DNA of 64,000 bases from Marinomonas maritima (GTDB taxonomy: Bacteria; Pseudomonadota; Gammaproteobacteria; Pseudomonadales; Marinomonadaceae): contig NZ_JAMZEG020000002.1 in assembly GCF_024435075.2 (NCBI RefSeq), positions 62,001 through 126,000 of the forward strand, written 5' to 3'. The notes beneath the pieces were generated by a model. That model saw nothing but the letters and a program-made list of their open reading frames with translations. It made no database searches and was not told the origin of the DNA. The position numbers and the translations under genes were made by a program. Positions 1-7,298 of this stretch are shown here, piece after piece (positions within the stretch are counted from its first letter, which is position 1; the number at the start of each line of letters is the position of its first letter).

Positions 1-1409
1 AATGCCACTACCTGAGCCGCGAAGCCCGGAGGGTTCATCCCGAGATACGTTGCGACAATGATGGCGACGAACATGGATATCCTTGCGGCTCGCAATTCCC
101 CCTTATCACTGATATTGGGGTTTATGGTGCCTTTTATTAAGTCATGACTGATCGCGGAGGATATGGCTAGCAATAAGCCTGCTGCGGTTGATAGTGCGGC
201 CGCTAAACCACCTGCTGCGATGAGACCAATAACCCAACCTGGAAGGTTGGCAATTTCAGGGTTTGCCAATACAAGAATGTCTCGGTTAACCACTAACTCA
301 TTGCCTTCCCAACCACGAGCCGTTGCTTCTTCTTGAAATGCTGGAACGTCGTTATAGAACTGTACACGCCCATCGCCATTTTTATCTTCAAACTTGATCA
401 AACCAGTTGTTTCCCACGTTTGAACCCAGTCTGGGCGCTCAGCGTATTCAATTGGTTGCTCTGTTGGGCCAGATGGGTAAATCGTCGTTAATAGGTTCAG
501 ACGAGCCATAGACGCAACCGCAGGCGCTGTAAGGTACAGCAATGCGATGAAGACTAATGCCCAAGCAGCAGACCAACGAGCATCAGCAACTTTAGGTACG
601 GTGAAGAAACGAATGATAACGTGTGGTAAACCTGCAGTACCTATCATTAGAGATAGTGTGAACAGAACCATGTTCAGTTTATTCTCAACATCCGCTGTGT
701 AATCACGGAAGCCAAGCTCTCGTACGACTTCATCCAGTTTTTGCAACAGAGGCAAACCAGATTCAGTGTGAGTAGAGAAAAGACCGATGGCTGGAATAAA
801 AGTGTCTGTTAACTGCAAAGAGATGAAAATGGCAGGAATAGTATAAGCAATGATCAATACAACGTACTGAGCGACCTGAGTATAGGTAATGCCTTTCATA
901 CCACCGAGTACTGCATAGAAAAATACTACAACAGCGGCAATCATTAGGCCGGTACTACTATCCACTTCCAAGAAGCGAGAAAAGGCCACGCCAGCGCCTG
1001 TCATTTGGCCGATAACATAAGTAACCGACGCAATGATTAAACACGCCACAGCAACCAGCCGTGCGGTTTGGCTGTAGAAGCGATCACCAATGAAGTCTGG
1101 CACAGTGAACTTACCAAATTTACGCAGGTAAGGTGCTAGCAACATAGCAAGTAATACATAACCACCAGTCCAACCCATTAAGAAGGTTGAGTTAGCGTAA
1201 CCACCAGCGGCAATTAAGCCTGCCATGGAAATAAAAGAGGCCGCAGACATCCAGTCTGCTGCGGTCGCCATACCGTTTAAAACAGGATGAACACCACCGC
1301 CGGCGACGTAAAATTCTTTCGTTGATCCAGCTCGTGCCCAAAACGCAATACCGAAATAAAGTGCAAAGGAACCGCCGACGAAAAGTAGGTTAATAGTAAA
1401 CTGATCCAT
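1..1409 (-). CDS. Sodium:solute symporter family protein (3' end beyond window)
   Basis: Inner-membrane Na+-coupled carrier of the SSS family, VC_2705-like branch, related to acetate permease ActP; the substrate is probably a small organic acid (inference). The start ATG at 1407-1409 is preceded by CAGGAG. About 469 codons are visible, running off the left edge, so the C-terminus is missing. The visible part has many hydrophobic helices, the early MATAADWMSAASF segment typical of this branch, and a hydrophilic loop with a GDGRVQFYND stretch between helices. The gene follows the DUF4212 gene by 5 bases, and its ribosome-binding site lies in the end of that gene, so the two are co-translated. 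That pairing is itself diagnostic of this subfamily. Confidence 0.9.
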   Translation of the reverse strand, partial: MDQFTINLLFVGGSFALYFGIAFWARAGSTKEFYVAGGGVHPVLNGMATAADWMSAASFISMAGLIAAGGYANSTFLMGWTGGYVLLAMLLAPYLRKFGKFTVPDFIGDRFYSQTARLVAVACLIIASVTYVIGQMTGAGVAFSRFLEVDSSTGLMIAAVVVFFYAVLGGMKGITYTQVAQYVVLIIAYTIPAIFISLQLTDTFIPAIGLFSTHTESGLPLLQKLDEVVRELGFRDYTADVENKLNMVLFTLSLMIGTAGLPHVIIRFFTVPKVADARWSAAWALVFIALLYLTAPAVASMARLNLLTTIYPSGPTEQPIEYAERPDWVQTWETTGLIKFEDKNGDGRVQFYNDVPAFQEEATARGWEGNELVVNRDILVLANPEIANLPGWVIGLIAAGGLAAALSTAAGLLLAISSAISHDLIKGTINPNISDKGELRAARISMFVAIIVATYLGMNPPGFAAQVVA

Positions 1410-1414
1410 ACGAC

Positions 1415-1675
1415 TTACTCCTGAAGGCCAAATTCTTCATCAAGCTTGTTCATTCTCCATGCGTAGAAGAAAGTCAAAATGATGAATACGATGATGGATC
1501 CTTGCTGAGCGAACCAAAAACCGAGATCGGTTCCGCCAATATGGATGCCTGAGAGTAGGGGTCTAAATAGAATGGCACAGCCGTAGGACGCTAACGCCCA
1601 AACGACAAGGCTGCCTAGAATCAGCCTTAAGTTCGCTTGCCAGTATTTTTCTGCATTAATGGTATGATCTGACAC
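1415..1675 (-). CDS. DUF4212 small subunit of Na+/solute symporter
   Basis: Small membrane protein of 86 residues with two hydrophobic helices (about residues 17-38 and 53-70), the layout of the DUF4212 (sodium/substrate symporter small subunit) family. It begins with GTG at 1675; AAGGAG sits 7 bases upstream. It is the first gene of a two-gene operon with the symporter downstream. DUF4212 proteins are nearly always found next to VC_2705-type symporters and are thought to form part of the carrier; the exact role is unknown. Confidence 0.85.
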   Translation of the reverse strand: MSDHTINAEKYWQANLRLILGSLVVWALASYGCAILFRPLLSGIHIGGTDLGFWFAQQGSIIVFIILTFFYAWRMNKLDEEFGLQE

Positions 1676-1829
1676 GATAGATCTCCTTATAATTATTTTT
1701 ATACGCCTTGTTAATTTAGCAGGCGCTTGTTTAATAAGAAGTCAGACTTTAGTCGCATAAGGCGTCGTTATAGCAAAAAAGACGTAAGCACGATGTAAGC
1801 GTAAATCAGGAAAAAAAGAGAGAAACGGT

Positions 1830-2474
1830 ATGAATTTACGAACAAGAGAAAAGATTCTCGCAGTATGTCTGGAAAAAATAAAACAAAAAGGCGATGGCGT
1901 CCAAGTTTCCTTTTATGCTTTTTTTGCGAATAAGAATGACGATCCAATCACACTCATGAATGTAGCTCGTTGGTGGATTGAAGAACATCAGCTTAATCAC
2001 TTTGAAAAAGCCACCAAAATTTATGCCATGGTGGCATCCATCAAAGACGATATCGTCGGTAAAGCACCCGCTCATAAAGGGTTTAATCATTTGACTTTAA
2101 GTGTTTCTGATTTAGATCGGTCTATGGACTTTTATTGTGATTTTCTGGGGTTTTGTGGTGAAGTGCGTTGGGCAACAGGGGCATATTTGTCTTATGGCGA
2201 TTGTTGGTTATGTTTGTCACTTGGTGTTGCCTCACCAAGTCAAGATTACACGCATTTTGCTTTTACGTTTGACTCAGAAAGCATGCTAAAAATTCATCAA
2301 AAAGAAGCGTTCGAAATGGCCATTCAATGGCAAAAAAATACCAGTGAAGGCGACTCTTTGTACCTTGAAGACCCAGATGGTCACAAATTAGAATTGCATT
2401 CGGGTTCATTAAATACCCGCCTTGAGTCTCTAAGAAAAAGCCCCTATGACGAATTAGTATGGTTGTCAGAATGA
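1830..2474 (+). CDS. FosA-like glyoxalase-fold (VOC) protein with N-terminal extension
   Basis: 214 residues. Residues about 83-214 match fosfomycin thiol transferase FosA closely: NHLTLSVSDL at the start (metal His and the Thr of FosA), an internal H in DYTHFAF, the K and S of the substrate loop in KNTSEGDS, and DPDGHKLELH carrying the metal Glu, followed by RLESLRKSPY. All FosA metal ligands and most active-site residues appear present. FosA proteins are about 135 residues; this one has about 80 extra N-terminal residues (rich in charged helices) that I do not recognise. The first stop overlaps the next ATG (ATGA), so it is coupled to a GNAT gene. Fosfomycin resistance is an inference; a different thiol transferase or binding role is possible. 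Confidence 0.75.
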   Translation: MNLRTREKILAVCLEKIKQKGDGVQVSFYAFFANKNDDPITLMNVARWWIEEHQLNHFEKATKIYAMVASIKDDIVGKAPAHKGFNHLTLSVSDLDRSMDFYCDFLGFCGEVRWATGAYLSYGDCWLCLSLGVASPSQDYTHFAFTFDSESMLKIHQKEAFEMAIQWQKNTSEGDSLYLEDPDGHKLELHSGSLNTRLESLRKSPYDELVWLSE

Positions 2475-2950
2475 GCACAGTATCAAATGGCTCTTTAATA
2501 AATACTCCTTGGGAGATTCGTCGCATCACGGTAGCAGCGGCCTTGCCTATTCGTCATCGTGTGTTGTGGCCGAATAAGAATATGGAAGAATGCCGGGTAG
2601 AAGACGATGATAGTGGCGAACATTTTGGTGTTTTTATCAATGAAACGTTAGTGTGTGTCGCATCAATTTTTATGACAAAAGGCATTGCTCGATTGCGTAA
2701 ATTTGCAACGATCGAGGAATATCAGAATAAAGGTATTGGGCGTTTTGTTTTAAAGCATATAATGGATTTTGTTGAGCAACAATCTGCTAGTGTATTTTGG
2801 TGCGATGCACGAGAAAATGCCATGTCGTTTTATGAAAAATTTGGTATGAGTGCGCAAGGTGAACGATTCTTTAAAGACGATATTCCTTATCGGAAAATGG
2901 CCGTTACTTTTCCTGTGTCGATACGAAAAGACACCCTGATAGAAAAGTAA
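2471..2950 (+). CDS. GNAT family N-acetyltransferase
   Basis: About 159 residues with a single GNAT fold. The acetyl-CoA-binding loop is YQNKGIGRFVLKHI (R/Q-x-x-G-x-G/A type), followed by the late motif ENAMSFYEKFGM and a terminal strand PYRKMAVTF. Closest in style to ElaA/YkwB-like small-molecule acetyltransferases; the substrate is unknown. I place the start at the ATG at 2471, which overlaps the stop of the FosA-like gene (ATGA) and implies translational coupling; a start 12 bases further upstream is possible. It is followed 21 bases later by the MOSC gene, probably the same operon. Confidence 0.8.
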   Translation: MSTVSNGSLINTPWEIRRITVAAALPIRHRVLWPNKNMEECRVEDDDSGEHFGVFINETLVCVASIFMTKGIARLRKFATIEEYQNKGIGRFVLKHIMDFVEQQSASVFWCDARENAMSFYEKFGMSAQGERFFKDDIPYRKMAVTFPVSIRKDTLIEK

Positions 2951-2971
2951 GTATGTTTTAGGAGGCAGCAG

Positions 2972-3439
2972 TTGATTCAAGCGATTTACGTATCGAAAAA
3001 GTCCAAGCAATCCCAGGTGGGAATTGATGCCGTAAAAGTGGATGCGGGTAAAGGCATCGTCGGCGATAGGTACTACGGAAAAAAAGGCAGTGATGGTCCA
3101 AATATTACCTTTGTTGAAAGTGAAGAAATCGCTGCGTTTAATGCTAACTTTGGACAAAATATTGAGCTTTCCGCGACCCGAAGAAACATTGTTACTCAAG
3201 GGGTTAGGCTTAACCAATTGGTTGGGCAGGAGTTTTCAATCGGCGATGTGCGTTTTTATGGCGTGGAACTGTGTGAGCCGTGTGGTTCGTTAGGAAAGTC
3301 ACTTGCCAATGATTCTATCTCATCACCACAAGTAGTAAGAGCTTGGCTACGTCGCGGTGGTTTAAGAGCCAATGTCTTGAGTACCGGAATATTACGTGCA
3401 GGTATGCAGTTTAATTTGATCCAGAAAGGCACTAATTAG
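2972..3439 (+). CDS. MOSC domain-containing protein
   Basis: 155 residues made almost entirely of a MOSC domain (molybdenum cofactor sulfurase C-terminal fold). Visible marks are GIVGDRYYG near residue 30, RRNIVTQGV in the middle, the CEPCGSL segment holding the conserved Cys, and GGLRANVLSTG near the end. MOSC proteins bind or handle sulfur or molybdenum cofactor; small stand-alone ones such as YiiM reduce N-hydroxylated compounds. The start is TTG at 2972 with a strong AGGAGG 6-7 bases upstream. Third gene of the FosA-like/GNAT/MOSC run. Confidence 0.8.
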   Translation: MIQAIYVSKKSKQSQVGIDAVKVDAGKGIVGDRYYGKKGSDGPNITFVESEEIAAFNANFGQNIELSATRRNIVTQGVRLNQLVGQEFSIGDVRFYGVELCEPCGSLGKSLANDSISSPQVVRAWLRRGGLRANVLSTGILRAGMQFNLIQKGTN

Positions 3440-3499
3440 ACTTTTTTAATTAATAAAGGCTAATCAACAAAAGGTCAGCAATAGCACCTTTCTGGATCG
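3418..3499. repeat. Inverted repeat across convergent gene ends
   Basis: GATCCAGAAAGG at 3418-3429 recurs inverted at 3488-3499, 58 bases apart. It spans the stop of the MOSC gene and the space before the 3' end of the PLP enzyme gene. It could form a long-loop hairpin in either transcript; there is no clear T-run, so terminator function is uncertain. Confidence 0.4.
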
Positions 3500-3504
3500 T
3501 CTAA

Positions 3505-5193
3505 TTAAACAAGATCCTCAGCCAAAACAAAGCGTTTAATGTCGTTGAATTCTTTATTAAAAGGCTGTGACTGTGGTGTGTATTTTCCTGCCAAGCAGCT
3601 TTGAACTATCTCTTCTGCTTGCGCTAGGTAGGTGCTTCTATCTTCTGTTGTGCTTGGTGTGTGTTCTGCTGTTGGTTGTTGCCACAGCAAATCGGCAAGC
3701 GACTTCGGCGTATTGGACTGTCCTTGGAAACGCCATAAATCTGAACTCTGCTCGTAAGCATAATAAGGCAATAGCGTTGTGCCGTGTTTCGCGACAAAAT
3801 CGATAGCCTCTAAAATAAATACGGCTTCTGCGTCGTCTAAGAAATAATTCAAATTGAAGCGAACCCAGCCCGGTTTTACCAGTTTTTCGCCTTTTCTCAG
3901 TGCTTCTTGAATCCGTTCGGACTCGGTTTTGTCTATGCCTAAAAGTTGATGTCCATAAGGCCCAGCACAAGAGCAACCACCACGTACTTGGACTCCAAAC
4001 ACATCATTTAATAATGCGGTGACAAAACCGTGATGTAAGTAGCCAAAGTCGGTTTTAATGCGAAATGCGGTAATCGACAAACGCGCTGCGTCAGCGTGAC
4101 CTAATCGCTCTATGTTTGGATTTTTTTGCCAATGTTTGTCGATTAATTGTACGAGTTCGTGCTCACGGGCTTCGATCGTTTTGTCGCCAACGGATTGTTT
4201 GAGCTGAAATACCAAACCTGTACGAATGGATTCAAGAATCCCCGGTGTACCGCCTTCTTCTCGACGTTCGCCAATTGGCAAAAATGTGTGATCTTCAGGT
4301 GTCACAAAAGACACTGTGCCGCCGCCAATAAGGCTCGGTTTTTGGTTGGTTATGATGGCTTTTTTGACGACTAAAATACCTGAAGTACCTGGGCCACCGA
4401 TAAATTTATGGGTAGAAAAAAAGATCGCATCTTTGGCAAGCGCTTGATCTGCGCTTGGGTTCATATCTAACGTTACATAAGGCGCGGCCGCCGCAAAATC
4501 CCAAAAAGCGAGGGCGTTATAGCGATGCAGCAAGATCGTGATTGCGTCTTGATCGCATAAAATCCCTGTCACGTTGGATGCGGCGCTGAAACTCCCGATG
4601 AGACGCTTATTTTGATTTGCCTGTAATTGTTTTTCTAAGGTTGCCAGACAAACGCCGCCGTCTTTTGACTCTGGGATTCTAACGACTTCAATGCCCAACT
4701 CTCGCCAAGGCAGTTCGTTTGAATGGTGTTCGTAAGGACCAATGAAGATGCAGGTTTGTGCTTGCTCGGTTGCACTGAGCTGACGTAAACCTAGTTGGCT
4801 GATGAGTGTGTTAATTGCGCTGGTGGCACCACTTCCACAAAACAGTACCAGATCTTCAGAGGTAGCGTTTACCGCTTTTCGAATCTTTTGACGTGCTTGT
4901 TCACGAAAGGCGGTGGTTTGTTGGCCAGTGGCATTGGCTTCCGTATGAGTATTGGCATAAAGCGGCAAGACATTGTGGCGAATGGCATCTTCGATAAAAT
5001 CTAAACTGCGTCCTGATGCTGTGTAGTCTGCATAAGTTAACGTTCTTAGTCCAAACGGTGTGTTGATTTGAGTATTTTTACCAATAACACCCTCACGAAT
5101 GCGGGCAAACAAAGTCTCTTCATTAGATTGCTCTTTTGTACTTTGTTCTACCGTTCTTTGTTTTTTAGTGCTTTCTGCGGCAGCAATGGACAT
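3505..5193 (-). CDS. Aminotransferase class V-fold PLP-dependent enzyme
   Basis: 562 residues, fold-type I PLP enzyme of the class V group (cysteine desulfurase/isopenicillin epimerase-like). The cofactor lysine is K263 in STHKFIGGPG; the phosphate-binding GSGATSAIN segment lies near residue 120 and the Asp of WDFAAAAP near 232. A CSCAGPYGH segment sits in the C-terminal domain, where cysteine desulfurases carry their active Cys, but the spacing differs from IscS/SufS. It is longer than the usual 400 residues, with an N-terminal Gln/Glu/Lys-rich tail and a C-terminal extension of about 100 residues. The start ATG at 5193 has GAGGAAAG upstream. It lies 47 bases downstream of an AsnC/Lrp regulator gene on the same strand, suggesting amino-acid-responsive control. 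Substrate unknown. Confidence 0.8.
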   Translation of the reverse strand: MSIAAAESTKKQRTVEQSTKEQSNEETLFARIREGVIGKNTQINTPFGLRTLTYADYTASGRSLDFIEDAIRHNVLPLYANTHTEANATGQQTTAFREQARQKIRKAVNATSEDLVLFCGSGATSAINTLISQLGLRQLSATEQAQTCIFIGPYEHHSNELPWRELGIEVVRIPESKDGGVCLATLEKQLQANQNKRLIGSFSAASNVTGILCDQDAITILLHRYNALAFWDFAAAAPYVTLDMNPSADQALAKDAIFFSTHKFIGGPGTSGILVVKKAIITNQKPSLIGGGTVSFVTPEDHTFLPIGERREEGGTPGILESIRTGLVFQLKQSVGDKTIEAREHELVQLIDKHWQKNPNIERLGHADAARLSITAFRIKTDFGYLHHGFVTALLNDVFGVQVRGGCSCAGPYGHQLLGIDKTESERIQEALRKGEKLVKPGWVRFNLNYFLDDAEAVFILEAIDFVAKHGTTLLPYYAYEQSSDLWRFQGQSNTPKSLADLLWQQPTAEHTPSTTEDRSTYLAQAEEIVQSCLAGKYTPQSQPFNKEFNDIKRFVLAEDLV

Positions 5194-5240
5194 GTTTCTT
5201 TCCTCATTTGGCTTGCCGCATTAATGAACCTGTTAATCAC

Positions 5241-5711
5241 TCAATCTTTCATGTTGGGCAAGGGCAACTGAGTTGTCCACTTGATTTGCTCCATGGCGAA
5301 ATTTGAGGTGACGTCGGTTAATGCGGTGGCACTAATTAATCGTTTATAAAATTTGTCGTACGCTGGAATGTCTTTTACCAACACACGCAACAAGTAATCG
5401 TATTCCCCTGCCATGCGGTAAAACTCAACCACTTCAGGAAACTCTGCAACAACACGGGCAAATTCGTCGGCCCAGTTTGCAGCATGCTGATTGGTTTTTA
5501 CTTGCACAAAAACCGATACACCCAGTCCGAGTTTGTCCGCATCAAGTAGCGCAACACGTTGCTTAATAAACCCAGCGCTTTCCAGTTTTTGTACCCGTCG
5601 CCAGCAAGGCGTTTTTGACAGACCAACTTGCTGCGCCATGGACTCTGTTGAAATACTACCATCACTTTGAATTAAGGCAAGTAGTTGCAAATCTATCTCA
5701 TCTAAGTGCAT
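5241..5711 (-). CDS. Lrp/AsnC family transcriptional regulator
   Basis: 156 residues with an N-terminal winged HTH (about residues 1-60; LIQSDGSISTESMAQQVG then SKTPCWRRVQKLE as recognition helix) and a C-terminal RAM domain that binds amino acids and drives oligomerisation (VFVQVKT onward, GEYDYLLRVLV). Feast/famine regulators of this size usually control a neighbouring gene, here the PLP enzyme 47 bases downstream. It is divergent from the COG0523 GTPase across a 260-base AT-rich gap. Confidence 0.9.
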   Translation of the reverse strand: MHLDEIDLQLLALIQSDGSISTESMAQQVGLSKTPCWRRVQKLESAGFIKQRVALLDADKLGLGVSVFVQVKTNQHAANWADEFARVVAEFPEVVEFYRMAGEYDYLLRVLVKDIPAYDKFYKRLISATALTDVTSNFAMEQIKWTTQLPLPNMKD

Positions 5712-5950
5712 TTTGTTCTCTTTTTTAGGTGTTTTTTAGAATTAGTTTCCTCATTGTCGTGTTTATTTTGATTCTCTGCAATGTGGTTCTCGATTCTTAT
5801 TAAAAAGGGGAATGATCGCGTGAATGTATATTGAAAAAAAATGACTAAATATATTTTTTTTGCATAAAAAAGCGGAATAAAACGGAATAGGCCTTTTTTA
5901 AGCCATAGCGAGAGGGTGTTTAAATTGAGGTATGTTAAGAAAATTTAAAA

Positions 5951-5965
5951 TGTTATAACATAACA
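5951..5965 (+). promoter_or_regulatory. Probable Zur box upstream of COG0523 GTPase
   Basis: Perfect dyad TGTTAT-AAC-ATAACA, flanked by A-rich sequence on the left (AAAA) and GAAAATG on the right. This agrees with the gammaproteobacterial Zur operator (GTTATA-centred palindrome). It lies 30 bases before the preferred start codon of a zinc-type COG0523 gene, which is the expected target of Zur repression. The rest of the 5712-5974 gap is AT-rich divergent promoter DNA with no gene. Confidence 0.65.
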
Positions 5966-5995
5966 GAAAATGAAATGATGGCTGAGGTGGTAATG

Positions 5996-7204
5996 ATGAG
6001 TACACAAGGTAAATTGCCTGTAACGGTGCTTTCGGGTTTTTTAGGGGCTGGTAAAACAACAGTATTAAGTCATATATTGAATAATCGTGATGGTTTAAAA
6101 GTCGCGGTGATTGTGAACGATATGAGTGAAATCAATATCGATGCGGCGACGATTAAACAAGAAGTGTCGTTAAACCGCAGTGAAGAAAAGTTAGTTGAAA
6201 TGAGCAATGGCTGCATTTGCTGCACCTTGCGAGAGGACCTATTGATTGAAGTGCGAAAGCTGGCTGAAGACAATCGATTTGATTATTTGGTCATTGAGTC
6301 AACAGGGATCTCAGAACCTTTACCTGTTGCAGAAACGTTCACCTTTGCGGATGAGGACGGCATAAGTTTATCGGATATTGCTCGTCTTGATACCATGGTA
6401 ACCGTGGTCGACGCCGTAAATTTTATGAAAGACTATGAAGCGGCTATTTCGCTGCAAGAAACGGGAGAATCCCTCGGGGAAGAAGATGAGCGTAGTGTTG
6501 CGGATTTATTGATTGATCAGGTTGAATTTGCCGATATGATTTTGATCAGCAAAACGGACTTGGTTAGTGATGCAGAATTGAGACAATTGGAGTCCATCCT
6601 TGCGAGTTTCAATACTGAAGCCGAGATCATATCTATTCGTCAAGGAAAAATAGAACCTAAACGCCTACTCGGAACGGAACGGTTTAGTTTTGAAAAAGCG
6701 CAACAAGCCGCAGGATGGCTAAAAGAAATGCGTGGCGAGCATGTGCCAGAAACCGAAGAATATGGCATTAGCAGTTTTTCCTATTTGGCGAGACGACCTT
6801 TTCATCCGCAGCGCTTTTTTGATTTTCTTCACAACACTGAAGAGTATGGAAAATTGCTGCGTTCAAAAGGTTTTTTTTGGTTAGCAACTCGCCCTGAGTT
6901 TGCAGGTCAGTGGAGTCAGGCGGGCGGCATTGCGCATCATGGTTTTGCTGGCATGTTTTGGAAGGCGGTTCCCAAAGACAAATGGCCAGAAGATCCAGAA
7001 TATCTTGAGTCAATAGAGGCGCAGTGGGTGGAGCCTTTCGGTGACATGCGTCAGGAGTTGGTGTTTATCGGCCAAAATCTGAACAAAGAGGCTGTGATAG
7101 AGACGCTGGATGCCTGTTTGTTAAGCGACCAAGAACTTCTTGCTGGTAAAGCGGCATGGGCAACATTGCCTGATCCATTTCCTGAATGGGATGACGTTGC
7201 TTAA
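5996..7204 (+). CDS. COG0523/CobW-family zinc metallochaperone GTPase (ZigA-like)
   Basis: About 402 residues. G3E-family P-loop GTPase: Walker A GFLGAGKTT (residues about 14-22), the metal-binding CxCC motif in NGCICC (about 73-76), ESTGISEP (switch/Walker B region), SKTDL for guanine recognition, and a CobW C-terminal domain. Such proteins deliver zinc or a related metal to client enzymes; the roughly 400-residue form resembles ZigA of Acinetobacter. I prefer ATG 5996 because GAGGTGG sits 5-8 bases upstream; ATG 5993 or 5975 is also possible, but 5975 would leave the Zur-like dyad only 9 bases from the start. Monocistronic, ended by a strong hairpin. Control by zinc limitation through Zur is inferred from the operator. 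Confidence 0.85.
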   Translation: MSTQGKLPVTVLSGFLGAGKTTVLSHILNNRDGLKVAVIVNDMSEINIDAATIKQEVSLNRSEEKLVEMSNGCICCTLREDLLIEVRKLAEDNRFDYLVIESTGISEPLPVAETFTFADEDGISLSDIARLDTMVTVVDAVNFMKDYEAAISLQETGESLGEEDERSVADLLIDQVEFADMILISKTDLVSDAELRQLESILASFNTEAEIISIRQGKIEPKRLLGTERFSFEKAQQAAGWLKEMRGEHVPETEEYGISSFSYLARRPFHPQRFFDFLHNTEEYGKLLRSKGFFWLATRPEFAGQWSQAGGIAHHGFAGMFWKAVPKDKWPEDPEYLESIEAQWVEPFGDMRQELVFIGQNLNKEAVIETLDACLLSDQELLAGKAAWATLPDPFPEWDDVA

Positions 7205-7218
7205 GATCATTAAATGTA

Positions 7219-7264
7219 AAACAAAGAAGCCTTGCTTAGACAGATAAGCAAGGCTTCTTTGTTT
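7219..7264. terminator. Bidirectional rho-independent terminator
   Basis: Perfect 20-base arms (7219-7238 and 7245-7264) with a 6-base loop GACAGA; the outer ends are A-rich and T-rich, so it can end both the COG0523 transcript and the convergent efflux operon. Confidence 0.85.
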
Positions 7265-7298
7265 GTATTACTTGTGCGTACTACTCGTTTTGTACTTT

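Noticed and set aside
2750..3217. Minus-strand frame of 155 codons
   Set aside because: It crosses the clearly real GNAT and MOSC genes on the other strand and matches no family.
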